Source of the DNA: Bacillota bacterium
GTDB taxonomy: Bacteria > Macinerneyibacteriota > Macinerneyibacteria > Macinerneyibacteriales > DSCS01
NCBI GenBank assembly: GCA_011048995.1
Contig: DSCS01000018.1
Location: forward strand, 62,001-126,000
Reading direction: 5' to 3'
DNA length: 64,000 bases
Part shown: positions 9,544 to 19,029 of the stretch, piece by piece
Numbering within the stretch: the first letter of the stretch is position 1
Layout: every line of letters begins with the position of its first letter
Position numbers and translations under genes: made by a program
The notes under the pieces: model-generated
Told to the model about the DNA's origin: nothing
Database searches by the model: none
The model's input: the letters and a program-made list of their open reading frames with translations, nothing else

Positions 9544-10179
9544 ATGAAGAAAACGATCCGCACGGCCCTGCTTGATGAAATTTCAAAGTATTTTGGTGAT
9601 CCTCATGTTGAACTTTCCTATACAAACGCCTGGCAGCTTTTAGTCGCTGTCATCCTTTCGGCGCAATGTACCGATGAACGGGTCAACTCAACCACACAAA
9701 AACTCTTCGCTCTGTATCCTGATATTGACGATTATCTTCATATGTCCTCTGAAACTTTGGAAAGTTTGATTTATTCCACAGGTTTTTATAAGAATAAAGC
9801 CAGACACATCATCGGGGCTGCCCGTTATCTCTGTTCACATCATAGATGCCGGGTACCGGATACCATGGAAGAGCTCGTCAAAGTGCCCGGGGTCGGGAGA
9901 AAAACGGCAAATGTGATCCTCAGCGCCTGGTTTCAAAAACCTTGCGGCATTGTCGTGGATACTCATGTCAAAAGGGTCTCCTTCCGCTTAAACCTGACGG
10001 ATTCCGGGAGCCCTGATGTGATTGAAAAAGACTTGATGAAAATATTTCCCCGCGAAGAGTGGACCGTACTCAGTATCGGGATGGTTCTTTTCGGACGTTA
10101 TCGATGTATGGCAAGGCAGCCCCGATGTGCTGAATGCGGCCTTAAGGAGTATTGCCGTTATGATCAAAAAGTCCTTTAG
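9544..10179 (+). CDS. nth: Endonuclease III
   Basis: Hairpin-helix-hairpin VPGVGRKTANVIL, VDTHVKRV, C-terminal CxnCxxCxnC cluster (CMARQPRCAECGLKEYC); the longer ORF start at 9292 overlaps rpsA. Confidence 0.95.
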   Translation: MKKTIRTALLDEISKYFGDPHVELSYTNAWQLLVAVILSAQCTDERVNSTTQKLFALYPDIDDYLHMSSETLESLIYSTGFYKNKARHIIGAARYLCSHHRCRVPDTMEELVKVPGVGRKTANVILSAWFQKPCGIVVDTHVKRVSFRLNLTDSGSPDVIEKDLMKIFPREEWTVLSIGMVLFGRYRCMARQPRCAECGLKEYCRYDQKVL

Positions 10180-10786
10180 TTTATTTATTTTTGTTCTGCT
10201 TTTCATCCTTCCTTTATCGCTTTTCGGGGATTCTCTTCCCACAAAAGCCCGCGTGACATTTGTGGCGGACGGGGATACGATTCAGCTTGATACGGGACAA
10301 TTTGTCCGCCTTTTGGGCATTGATACACCTGAAAAACGGCAGGAGTATTATGCCAAAGCCAAAGATTTCTGCCGAAAAAAAGTTTTGGGGAAAACAGTAT
10401 TTTTGGAATACGGGCCTGAAAAAAAAGACCGTTACGGGCGCCTCTTGGCCTATGTCTTTGTCATGGAGAAGGGCAAAAAACTCTTTGTCAATGAAGCCCT
10501 TCTGCATGAAGGGCTGGCCCATACCTATTTTTTTGATAAACAGGAAAGTTATCAGGAAGAGTTTTTGCTTGCTCAGCGTAAAGCCATACTGCTCAGAATA
10601 GGGTTATGGCGTCTGAAACTTGTGGAAACCGAAGAGATCTATATCTCGTCCGACAATTCCAACGTCTTTCACCGGCCCCGATGCCCCTGGGCGCAAAATA
10701 TAAAAACAAAGAATGTTCGCCTCTTTTTTTCAAAAAAAGAAGCTTATATGGAAGGATTGTCTCCATGCCGAAGATGTCAGCCGTAA
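10160..10786 (+). CDS. Secreted thermonuclease (SNase)-family protein
   Basis: Signal peptide; DGDTIQLDTGQFVRLLGIDTPE, YGRLLAYVF; start chosen at the ATG before the signal peptide. Confidence 0.9.
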   Translation: MIKKSFSLFIFVLLFILPLSLFGDSLPTKARVTFVADGDTIQLDTGQFVRLLGIDTPEKRQEYYAKAKDFCRKKVLGKTVFLEYGPEKKDRYGRLLAYVFVMEKGKKLFVNEALLHEGLAHTYFFDKQESYQEEFLLAQRKAILLRIGLWRLKLVETEEIYISSDNSNVFHRPRCPWAQNIKTKNVRLFFSKKEAYMEGLSPCRRCQP

Positions 10787-11547
10787 AAGGAAAATGGGCA
10801 TTAATCACAGGGGCCTCGCGGGGGCTGGGGCTGGCTTTGGCCCGGGAATGCGCTCTGAAAGGGTATGACCTTGTTTTGATTTCAAGAAACAATGAAACCC
10901 TTGAAAAAGCGGCGCGCTCTTTAAAGGAAGAGGGGGGAAGCCGTGTTGAAACACTGTCTGCCGATCTCTCTTCCCAAAAAGCTTCGTTTGAGATCGCGCA
11001 TTTTTTAAGAGAAAAGAAAATTATGCCGGAAATGTGGATCAATAATGCCGGAGCGGCCTTTTTCGGGCGTTTTCGTGAGGGGACAGAAGAAAAAGATGGA
11101 GCCCTTTTGAACCTGAATGTCCATTCGGCAACTCAATTGACGCGCTTGGCTCTGACAGTGATGAAGAGAGGATTTATCCTTAATGTCGCTTCCACTGCAG
11201 CTTTTGCTCCGGGCCCCGGAGCGGCTCTTTACTATGCGTCTAAAGGATTTGAGGCGATGCTGACGTTAGCAATCGCAGAAGAAGAAGCAAACGGGCCTCT
11301 TTCTGTTTCCCTTCTTTGCCCGGGGCCGTTGAATACGGATATGTTGAAGGAGCGCGGTGAAAAGGGAAAACGGGCCGCATTTTTCGTCATGTCGCCGCAA
11401 AAAGCAGCCTGTTACGCTTTGAAAAAAACATTTAAGGGCAAAAAAGTCATCATCCCGGGTCTCATCAACAGGATCATGGTGCTACTAGCCCGGGACCTTC
11501 CGTTGATGTGGATTGTGAAAATCATCAGGCGTTCAAATCTCGGCTGA
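10765..11547 (+). CDS. SDR-family short-chain dehydrogenase
   Basis: TGASRGLG cofactor motif, NNAG, YxxxK (YYASKG). Confidence 0.9.
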   Translation: MPKMSAVKGKWALITGASRGLGLALARECALKGYDLVLISRNNETLEKAARSLKEEGGSRVETLSADLSSQKASFEIAHFLREKKIMPEMWINNAGAAFFGRFREGTEEKDGALLNLNVHSATQLTRLALTVMKRGFILNVASTAAFAPGPGAALYYASKGFEAMLTLAIAEEEANGPLSVSLLCPGPLNTDMLKERGEKGKRAAFFVMSPQKAACYALKKTFKGKKVIIPGLINRIMVLLARDLPLMWIVKIIRRSNLG

Positions 11548-13260
11548 TTTCAGCATCTCTTCCAAGAGGTTTTTGACCTTGGAGAGGGCTGTTTCCACGG
11601 GAACGTTCACACTCTCCTTTTCTCCGCGTCGTTTGATCTCCACCGCTCCTTTTTCCAGGTTTCTTGGAGAGATGATGACGCGTAAAGGTGCGCCGATAAG
11701 GTCGGCATCGCTGAACTGGCTTCCGGGACGCTCGTCTCTGTCATCATAGAGGACATCGATCTTCTCCCGGATAAAAGCGTCATAGAGGCCTTCAGCTGTC
11801 TTGCGCACCTTCTCTTCTTTCAAATTCAGCGCATTCAGATGAACGCTAAAGGGAGCCACAGCCGCCGGCCAGATGGGCCCGTAATCGTCATGATTGTCTT
11901 CGATGACAGTGGCCATGAGCCGTCCCACGCCGATACCGTAAGAGGCCATGATCAGTTCTCTGGACTCTCCCTTTTCATCCAGGAAAAGAGCCTTCATGGG
12001 CGCGGAGTATTTTGTGCCCAGTTGGAAAATATTTCCGATCTCAATGCCCCGGGCCATGGAGAGGGGTTTTGAGCATTCGGGGCAGAGGTCTCCCTCTATT
12101 GTCGTGTAGACGGATGCTTTCGTATGCGGGACTTCCTTCATATCCCGTGACGGAGTGAAGTGTTTCATATGGGTGTTTTCTTTATTGGCGCCGCAGACGT
12201 AGGAGCCTTCCGTTACAGAGGCATCCAGAACGATTTTAAGCTTGTCATCATCCAGCCCCAGGGGTGAGGCATATCCCGGGACAGCGCCGCAACCGCGGAT
12301 GGTTTCGTCATCGGCATAACTGAGTTTTTCGATTTGAAGATGGGCTTTCAAGCGTGTTTCATTCACTTCCCGGTCTCCCCGGATCACGACGAGGAGCAAA
12401 CCCTTTTCAGAGGTATAAAAAACGCATTTCGCTGTTTCTTCGGGAGCGATTTTTAAGTATTCACAGACATCCTGTATCGTTTTTTTGCCGGGGGTGGCGA
12501 TCTCTTCCGGGGGAAGATCCGAGTGTGACACTTTCCCGGGCAGGCGTCCGTCAGCGATCTCACGGTTGGCGTTATATCCGCATTCACACAAAAAGAGAGT
12601 GTCTTCTCCTGCGGAGTTGACGGACATGAACTCATGGGAGATGCCGCCCCCCATAATACCCGAATCGGATTGGACAGAGATAAAGTTTTTCAGTCCGCTG
12701 CGTCTGAAGATCCGCATATAGGCTTCATGCATCACGGCATAGTATTTTTCCAGACAAGTTGAATCAAGGTGGAAGGAGTAGGCGTCTTTCATAGTGAACT
12801 CCCGTACGCGGATCAGCCCTCCGCGGCTTCGGGCTTCATCCCGGAACTTGGTCTGGATCTGATAGATCATAAAGGGAAGCTGTTTATAAGAGTTGATGTC
12901 GTTGCGGATCAAGTGCACTGCAGCTTCCTCATGAGTCATGGCCAGGACATGGTCTTTGCCCGAGCGGTCTTTAAAACGGAGCAGGGATTCGTCGATGGCA
13001 TCAAAGCGCCCGGTCTCTTTCCAGATCTCCGCCGGATGGACCACAGGCATGACCACTTCCTGGCCGCCCACAGCATTCATCTCCTCGCGGATGATCTCTT
13101 CGATCTTCATCTTCACACGGAACCCCAATGGCAGGAACGAGTAGATCCCCGTGGAGAGCTGGCGGATATAGCCCCCGCGGATAAGAAACTTATGACTCAC
13201 CATCTGGGCGTCTTTGGGATCCTCTTTCAGCTGTTTACCGACAAAATGACTCATTCTCAT
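11533..13260 (-). CDS. proS: Prolyl-tRNA synthetase
   Basis: 575 aa; class II aaRS motifs (TKFRDEARSRGGLIRVREFTMKDAYSFH), SYGIGVGRL, C-terminal anticodon-binding domain. Confidence 0.97.
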   Translation of the reverse strand: MRMSHFVGKQLKEDPKDAQMVSHKFLIRGGYIRQLSTGIYSFLPLGFRVKMKIEEIIREEMNAVGGQEVVMPVVHPAEIWKETGRFDAIDESLLRFKDRSGKDHVLAMTHEEAAVHLIRNDINSYKQLPFMIYQIQTKFRDEARSRGGLIRVREFTMKDAYSFHLDSTCLEKYYAVMHEAYMRIFRRSGLKNFISVQSDSGIMGGGISHEFMSVNSAGEDTLFLCECGYNANREIADGRLPGKVSHSDLPPEEIATPGKKTIQDVCEYLKIAPEETAKCVFYTSEKGLLLVVIRGDREVNETRLKAHLQIEKLSYADDETIRGCGAVPGYASPLGLDDDKLKIVLDASVTEGSYVCGANKENTHMKHFTPSRDMKEVPHTKASVYTTIEGDLCPECSKPLSMARGIEIGNIFQLGTKYSAPMKALFLDEKGESRELIMASYGIGVGRLMATVIEDNHDDYGPIWPAAVAPFSVHLNALNLKEEKVRKTAEGLYDAFIREKIDVLYDDRDERPGSQFSDADLIGAPLRVIISPRNLEKGAVEIKRRGEKESVNVPVETALSKVKNLLEEMLKSAEI

Positions 13261-13284
13261 ACCATCACTCCTTCATTTTTGACA

Positions 13285-13312
13285 AATATACTGGAAAAGC
13301 CTCTTCTGTCAA
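13285..13312 (-). promoter_or_regulatory. Sigma70-type promoter for proS
   Basis: Minus strand TTGACA (13312-13307), 16-nt spacer, TATATT (13290-13285). Confidence 0.75.
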
Positions 13313-13476
13313 GATAATTGAGTGCAAAGCCGTAAAGGGTATCTTCATCAACCTCAAAGATAAGAAGGGATACTAATTTGTCATAAATATCCCTCTGATT
13401 ATCCCCTCGCCACTCAATATTTTTCCTTTTCTTGCAACATCATCAAAATAAATACGTATAAATTGTTATAAACCTC

Positions 13477-13505
13477 TTGCAATCTCATTATTTTAATACT
13501 ACTAT
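13477..13505 (+). promoter_or_regulatory. Sigma70-type promoter for the propeller lipoprotein
   Basis: TTGCAA (13477-13482), 17-nt spacer, TACTAT (13500-13505). Confidence 0.55.
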
Positions 13506-13532
13506 CAGGGGGATTATCTTTTATAGGGGGGC

Positions 13533-14492
13533 ATGAAGGTTCACATTATTGGCTGTTATTGTGTAATTATTTTGGCTTTCACATTGATCTTTTCCGGGTG
13601 TGCCCGCACAGCAGTTTCACGCATATATGGGGACAAAAGAGAAATCAGCGAAGATGAATTTTCAGTGCTCAAGGACGTGTTTCGCTTAAGAGTCAATAAT
13701 ATCGTTTTTAATGATGAAAAAGCTTATTGTGCTTTAGATATGACTCCCTCATTTGGAGAAAGAGGCATATTTTATTTGCCACAGAATTTACAGGCGGAAA
13801 TGAAAGTGTCTGTTCCTGACGGGAGAGGTCCCGGGGAAGCCATGGCGATGAGGCATTTGGTTATTGCTAATGGTTATTTTTACCTGTTCGATTTGGACTT
13901 AGTACGGTTTTTAAAGTATGATGAGAGTCTGAACTATTTGGATACGATTAATATGGATCAAGGAATTCGTATCAACACATTTGTCATGTTAAACAATGAA
14001 CTAACGGCGATCGTAACGGATAATGATTCAATTGCATTTTACACTGTCATATTTAACGAAACAGTTGCTTTAAAAGAGAAGTACCGATTTCCGCTTTCCA
14101 ATACAGTCAAGGAGCTATCTGATCAATTATTTCGTGTTTTTTTATCATCGGTTCTGTTGAATTCTGATGAGTTGCTCGTTGTATCAGCCTTTGATATTGT
14201 TTTATATTTTCAGAAAAAACCTTGTTTAGAAAAAACACATGAACTAAAGCTTGAAATCAAAAAAGGAAAAGACGGGTCAATTCGAGCCCCTTTCTATGTC
14301 AGGGTGATGCAGGATGGAAGTTTCATCTATGATTATTTTGAGAAGCGCTATCGGTATGATTACCCTAAAAAACGATTAATAAAAATGAAACAGGATGAAA
14401 CACTTTTAGAATATGACCTTTATGGTAAAAGTTTCCGGGTTATCAAAGAGGAAGATCGCTATTATATTCAAGAGTGTGTGGGGATAAAATAA
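13533..14492 (+). CDS. Putative lipoprotein, possible 6-bladed beta-propeller-like protein
   Basis: N-terminal hydrophobic segment ending FSGC; repeated beta-rich strands and GRGPGEAMAMRHLVIANGYFYLFDLDLVRFLKYD resembling 6-bladed propeller lipoproteins. Confidence 0.55.
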   Translation: MKVHIIGCYCVIILAFTLIFSGCARTAVSRIYGDKREISEDEFSVLKDVFRLRVNNIVFNDEKAYCALDMTPSFGERGIFYLPQNLQAEMKVSVPDGRGPGEAMAMRHLVIANGYFYLFDLDLVRFLKYDESLNYLDTINMDQGIRINTFVMLNNELTAIVTDNDSIAFYTVIFNETVALKEKYRFPLSNTVKELSDQLFRVFLSSVLLNSDELLVVSAFDIVLYFQKKPCLEKTHELKLEIKKGKDGSIRAPFYVRVMQDGSFIYDYFEKRYRYDYPKKRLIKMKQDETLLEYDLYGKSFRVIKEEDRYYIQECVGIK

Positions 14493-14531
14493 GTTTTTGG
14501 AATTTTCATATCTCATAGAAAGGAAAAAACA

Positions 14532-15851
14532 ATGAAAAAAGACATCACTCTGTGGTATCAGATCAACAATTGCAATCAGAGATGCAGGCATTGCTATGCC
14601 TATGAGCCGGCACCTATCAGGCGGTCGCCTGAAGAGATCAAGGGTTTTCTCAGACAAGCTGCCGGCCTTTTAAAAGATGTGCGGTATGGCCATGTGGAGG
14701 TCTTATTTCATCATGAACCGACTATTTACAAAGAGATCAAAGAAGTTTTGGAGTATTGCGAAAAAAATAATCTGTCATTTCTTTTCTCTGGACTAGTGAC
14801 CAACTGCTCCGGAATTGTCCGCCGAAAAGACGGAAAAGAGATTCTCGTGCAATATAAAAAAATGGGAATAAAAAATGTCGGGATCTCTTTATTTGGGTTA
14901 GAAACATATCATGATGCTTTCACCAGCCGAAAGGGATCCTATACTGATATTATCAAGGCTATTGAACTTTTTAAGCAAGAAGGGTTTCAGTATGGAATCA
15001 ATCTTTTTGTTACGGATGACAATGCTGAAGATGTGAAAATATTAAAGAAAAGATATGGTGCATTAGCTGATTTTGCGGTGGCCTGCGGATGTCAAAAGAT
15101 GGAAATGAATCAAAAGAAATACTTAACAAGGCCGACGAAGAAAACAGCTGCCTTGTTGAGCATGCTTGATGAAAAAGGGATCTTTACTCTGAAAAGTCAA
15201 CAGGAATGGGTCACGATGATTCAGAATAAATCAGATATGAGCCATTATTTTCAAAATGACGATGAGCCGTCTCTTCTTGAAAGCGGTGATAAGATGTACT
15301 CATCTGTTTATATCAAAAATCATAACTTTGTGGGAGATCTTATCAGGGAAAAATTGAAAGATATCGTAAAAAGAAAAAGTCTCAGTGATTTCATTTGGGG
15401 TCAATATTACGATAATAAGAATGATTTTATTCAGCATCTTTGTCATCAATGGGGCGATAAATCTGATGAAACTGTTTATTATCTCTGGGATTTATTAACG
15501 ATATGGAGCGAAAAAGAGTTCGATCATCATGCCCATGACTATTTAGAGAATCTTGAGATCAATGACTGTGTTTTGTTTCCCGAAGACGATGTTTCATGTC
15601 AGTATGACCGCGAGAAATCATCTCTCAAAATGAGTTTGCATCATGAGGAGATTGAAGTCTATGCCAAGGAAGCTGAGCTTGCTGAATTGATTTTTGAAAA
15701 AAAACTGACAAACAGGGAACTATTAGAGAGAATCAAAAAGCAAGAGCCTTCCCATGCCTATCAGAAAATAATGATAGGGTATCGAAGACTCCTTAAAGAG
15801 TTGTATCATCACGGGATGATTGCTGTTGCCTTTGAATGTCAAAAGCCTTAA
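14532..15851 (+). CDS. Radical SAM protein of unknown function
   Basis: CNQRCRHCYAYEP (CxxxCxxC), TIM-barrel-like N-terminal half; no SPASM-type Cys cluster visible. Confidence 0.85.
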   Translation: MKKDITLWYQINNCNQRCRHCYAYEPAPIRRSPEEIKGFLRQAAGLLKDVRYGHVEVLFHHEPTIYKEIKEVLEYCEKNNLSFLFSGLVTNCSGIVRRKDGKEILVQYKKMGIKNVGISLFGLETYHDAFTSRKGSYTDIIKAIELFKQEGFQYGINLFVTDDNAEDVKILKKRYGALADFAVACGCQKMEMNQKKYLTRPTKKTAALLSMLDEKGIFTLKSQQEWVTMIQNKSDMSHYFQNDDEPSLLESGDKMYSSVYIKNHNFVGDLIREKLKDIVKRKSLSDFIWGQYYDNKNDFIQHLCHQWGDKSDETVYYLWDLLTIWSEKEFDHHAHDYLENLEINDCVLFPEDDVSCQYDREKSSLKMSLHHEEIEVYAKEAELAELIFEKKLTNRELLERIKKQEPSHAYQKIMIGYRRLLKELYHHGMIAVAFECQKP

Positions 15852-16555
15852 AGGAAAGATTGTTTATCTCCTGTCTTCTGCCAAGAAGTCAGTGTTAAAA
15901 CGACAGGCGGGGAAAAGGAGTTCAAAACGGCCTTTTCCAACTGACCCCGTTCATTAAAATAAAGATCCACCTCTCCTGAATTCCAGAAGACCTCTTTTAA
16001 AAAGATATCATCATAGCGATCTTTCAGTCGATTGATGGGAGCGTCAGATGAGAATGTGAGGCGGTAAGATGACCGGGAGAGTGGGGACGCAGTCACTTTC
16101 CATAAGGTATTGCAGGAGACAGCGAAAAAATGCGTTGTTTTGAAAGGACGCGTTCGTTCGATTGTTTCCATCAGGGAAAAGAGCGTGTGTAAGGGGGCAT
16201 CAGGGGCAGGATAGTATCGGCCGTCTCCGAAAAATTCACGTTCTCCCGGAGCAAATAGATTGAGATGATAATCTCCATCCGGGGCCCCTATATATTTTTC
16301 CTGTTTGAGAGGGCAAAGCGATTCTTCATCGATTTGTGTGAGGTAACGATTATTAACCGAGCGGATCAAAGAAGCGGGAAAGCCGTTTTTTACATGGACA
16401 TAATGGAAAAGTATTCCGTTACTTTGTGTTTTTGTAATAGTTGCCCGGGCGAAGGTAATGCCATAGGCGGAGACCCGATATTCGGACACTTCCGCAGAGA
16501 AAAGAACCGGGGCGCAAATGAGAATAAAAATAAAAGTAATAAGGATTATTTTCAT
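15848..16555 (-). CDS. Secreted DUF3108-like hypothetical protein
   Basis: Signal peptide MKIILITFIFILICAPVLFSA; YRVSAYGITFARATI and Y/F-rich beta strands; start taken at the signal peptide. Confidence 0.55.
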   Translation of the reverse strand: MKIILITFIFILICAPVLFSAEVSEYRVSAYGITFARATITKTQSNGILFHYVHVKNGFPASLIRSVNNRYLTQIDEESLCPLKQEKYIGAPDGDYHLNLFAPGEREFFGDGRYYPAPDAPLHTLFSLMETIERTRPFKTTHFFAVSCNTLWKVTASPLSRSSYRLTFSSDAPINRLKDRYDDIFLKEVFWNSGEVDLYFNERGQLEKAVLNSFSPPVVLTLTSWQKTGDKQSFL

Positions 16556-16651
16556 CTCCTTAAGAATAACAGACTTCTTTTTCCATTCAAGAGGATAAAT
16601 ACTTCTTGAAAAAAAGGACGAAAATGAGTATAGTTGGGTAAAGGGGGATCT

Positions 16652-17008
16652 ATGCTCATACAGATTATGAAATCGAAATTGCATAAAGCCAGAATAACCT
16701 ATGCTCATTTGGATTATGAAGGCAGTATTACCATAGATGAAGAATTAATGGAAAAAGCAGGGCTCTTACCCGGCGAAAAGGTGCAGGTTGTGAACAAAAA
16801 CAACGGGGAGCGTTTAGAGACCTATGTGATTGTCGGAGAAAGAGGGAAACGCCAGGTAGGGCTTAATGGCCCTGCAGCTCGAAAAGGAATGGTCGGCGAT
16901 GAAGTCGTTATCATCTCTTATGCGCTCATGACCCCTGAAGAAGCCCGGACCAATAAACCGAAAATAATTATTTTGGGGGAGAACAATGACGTCACGCAGA
17001 CCTTATGA
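16652..17008 (+). CDS. panD: Aspartate 1-decarboxylase
   Basis: KSKLHKARITYAHLDYEGSITID with Gly-Ser self-cleavage site; GPAARKGMVGDEVVIISYA. Confidence 0.96.
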   Translation: MLIQIMKSKLHKARITYAHLDYEGSITIDEELMEKAGLLPGEKVQVVNKNNGERLETYVIVGERGKRQVGLNGPAARKGMVGDEVVIISYALMTPEEARTNKPKIIILGENNDVTQTL

Positions 17009-19029
17009 AAAGCCTGTTTACTCTTTGTCTCTTGTTCTTTTTTGTGCAACTGTCTCTTCATTCGAATTCTATTGATACTTTTAAAAAGGGGCTCGCTCTT
17101 GAGCCAGAAAATGTTGAGCTGAAACGCAGTCTTTTGGAAGCTTATTCTGCTTCCGGTTATTATTTGGATTTGATCGCACTTGCCCGGGAAATGATCTTTT
17201 TAGACGTTGATGATGCCAGGACAGTGGAGCTTTTAATTAATGCTTATTTGTCACGTCAGGATTATGAAAAAGCTTCTTTTTATTTTTTTACCTATGATGC
17301 TATGACAGACGGGGAATATCCCGAAAATTTATTCGATGTTATTTTTGCGTTGGGTGAAGGGTTATACAGGGGCGGAGATTATGAGAACAGCCAAAAAATC
17401 CTGGAAAAGGCTCTAAGTCTTTCTCCCCGGCATCCGGCGGCCTCTTATTATTTAGGAGAGATTTCAGTTAACCGAGGACATGATGACAAAGCGGTTGTTT
17501 TTTTCCATTCAGCTTTTCAAGGGGAAGATGATGGGATGAAAAGGTCGGTCGCACGCGCTTTAGTTAAATCCTACAATCGGTTGATTCATTTTGACTATTA
17601 TCAGGGAGACATTAAAAGCTGTGAAGCATCTCTTGAAAAAGTACGCGAGCCGCTTCAGTATCTGTTAAATAAAGAAAAAGAATCACTCAGTGAGATCGGA
17701 GAACTTCTGGCCTTTCAGGCCGGCTATGCAATACAGAAAAAAGAGTGGAACCGGGCTGTTTTGCCGTTGAAGTCGCTTTTGGAATATGAACCTGATTTTC
17801 CCGGTATTGAAGAGTTGCTTCAACAGACAGCTCAGGGGCTGACAGAAGAAAATGATCTTTCATCAGCTCTTGAAATTTACGGAACAGTATTGAATACGAT
17901 GGAGCGGCCTCTTCAGGCGGTTATCCAAATTTCTTTGTATTATGCCGGGCTTAAAGAGTGGGAAGCGGCCTATTATTATTCTAAGACTGCTGCCGAGTGG
18001 CAGAGCACACCGGAAAATATCAGCCGGCATCAGGCTATTAAAGAAAGATATATCGAATTACTTCAGAAAGATAAAAGGAAGTTTTCAGAAGAAAATAAGG
18101 GCGCTGAAGCCTTTTTGGCGGAACGCAGACAAAGGGCTGCAGAGGGAGTCACAGATGATGTCGTCTCCCCGCCTGCTTCCGGAGAGTCGCATGAATTGGT
18201 CCGTCTTTGGACTCATGAAAAAGAAAAAAAAAGGATTCAGGCTGCTGATGTCTACCACCGGCTGGCGGAAGACCATTTTCGCAAAGGACAGCTTGGGGAA
18301 GCGTACAGCTATCTGAGAAAAGGGATGAGTCTTTGCCCGGAAAGTAAAAAAAGTATTGGATTGTATATTAAACTTTTGCCCTTGTACCAAGTACGCCAAG
18401 AGCGTTTGATTCGTTTTTTGGAAAAGTATATGGATGAGGGAGAGTTCTCACAAGCGGCTCAGCTTCTTCAAAAAGAAGTTTCGTTGCTCTCAGATGAGCG
18501 GGCAGAAGAAATGAGAGAAGAGATTGAAAGCAGAGCCGCGACAAAAGAAAAAAGGACAGCTCGTTCGTTGATCAATACCGGACGCTATTACCTGGAAAGG
18601 AATAATTTCCGCAGAGCCCGCTTTTATTTTAACAGGGCCAGGGAGTATGCAGATTACAATGACGAAGCTCTGAGGCTGATCCGGACGGCTTATCAAAGAG
18701 AAAATGACGTGATCAGGAAGATGAAAGACGCTTATCTTTTGGCTAAAGTCAATGACGATATCAACGCAATGAAAACAGCCATTAATGATATCCTCCTCAT
18801 TCGCCCCGGGGAAACCTGGGCCAGATCCAGGGCCGCTGAATTAGGTCTTTTAGAAGACAATATTAAGATGGAAAAGGCGGAAAGTTATTATCTGGAAGGA
18901 ATTCGGTATTACACCGAAGGAAATTTTCGTCAGGCTATTGAAACATGGGAGAAGGCAGAAGAATTGGTGCCCGGTTATAAGAATATTGTCAATTATCTGG
19001 ATCGGGCTAAAAAGCGGATGGCTTTATGA
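17005..19029 (+). CDS. Secreted TPR-repeat protein
   Basis: N-terminal signal peptide; repeated TPR units (e.g. HPAASYYLGEISVNRGHDDKAVVFFHSAF). Confidence 0.8.
   Translation: MKSLFTLCLLFFFVQLSLHSNSIDTFKKGLALEPENVELKRSLLEAYSASGYYLDLIALAREMIFLDVDDARTVELLINAYLSRQDYEKASFYFFTYDAMTDGEYPENLFDVIFALGEGLYRGGDYENSQKILEKALSLSPRHPAASYYLGEISVNRGHDDKAVVFFHSAFQGEDDGMKRSVARALVKSYNRLIHFDYYQGDIKSCEASLEKVREPLQYLLNKEKESLSEIGELLAFQAGYAIQKKEWNRAVLPLKSLLEYEPDFPGIEELLQQTAQGLTEENDLSSALEIYGTVLNTMERPLQAVIQISLYYAGLKEWEAAYYYSKTAAEWQSTPENISRHQAIKERYIELLQKDKRKFSEENKGAEAFLAERRQRAAEGVTDDVVSPPASGESHELVRLWTHEKEKKRIQAADVYHRLAEDHFRKGQLGEAYSYLRKGMSLCPESKKSIGLYIKLLPLYQVRQERLIRFLEKYMDEGEFSQAAQLLQKEVSLLSDERAEEMREEIESRAATKEKRTARSLINTGRYYLERNNFRRARFYFNRAREYADYNDEALRLIRTAYQRENDVIRKMKDAYLLAKVNDDINAMKTAINDILLIRPGETWARSRAAELGLLEDNIKMEKAESYYLEGIRYYTEGNFRQAIETWEKAEELVPGYKNIVNYLDRAKKRMAL

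Noticed and set aside
13211-13280. T-box leader upstream of proS
   Set aside because: Promoter -10 at 13285-13290 leaves only about 18 nt of leader before the ATG; too short for a T-box.
12769-13317. 182-aa plus-strand ORF antisense to proS
   Set aside because: Mirror of conserved ProS coding sequence and runs into the proS promoter region; no recognisable motif.
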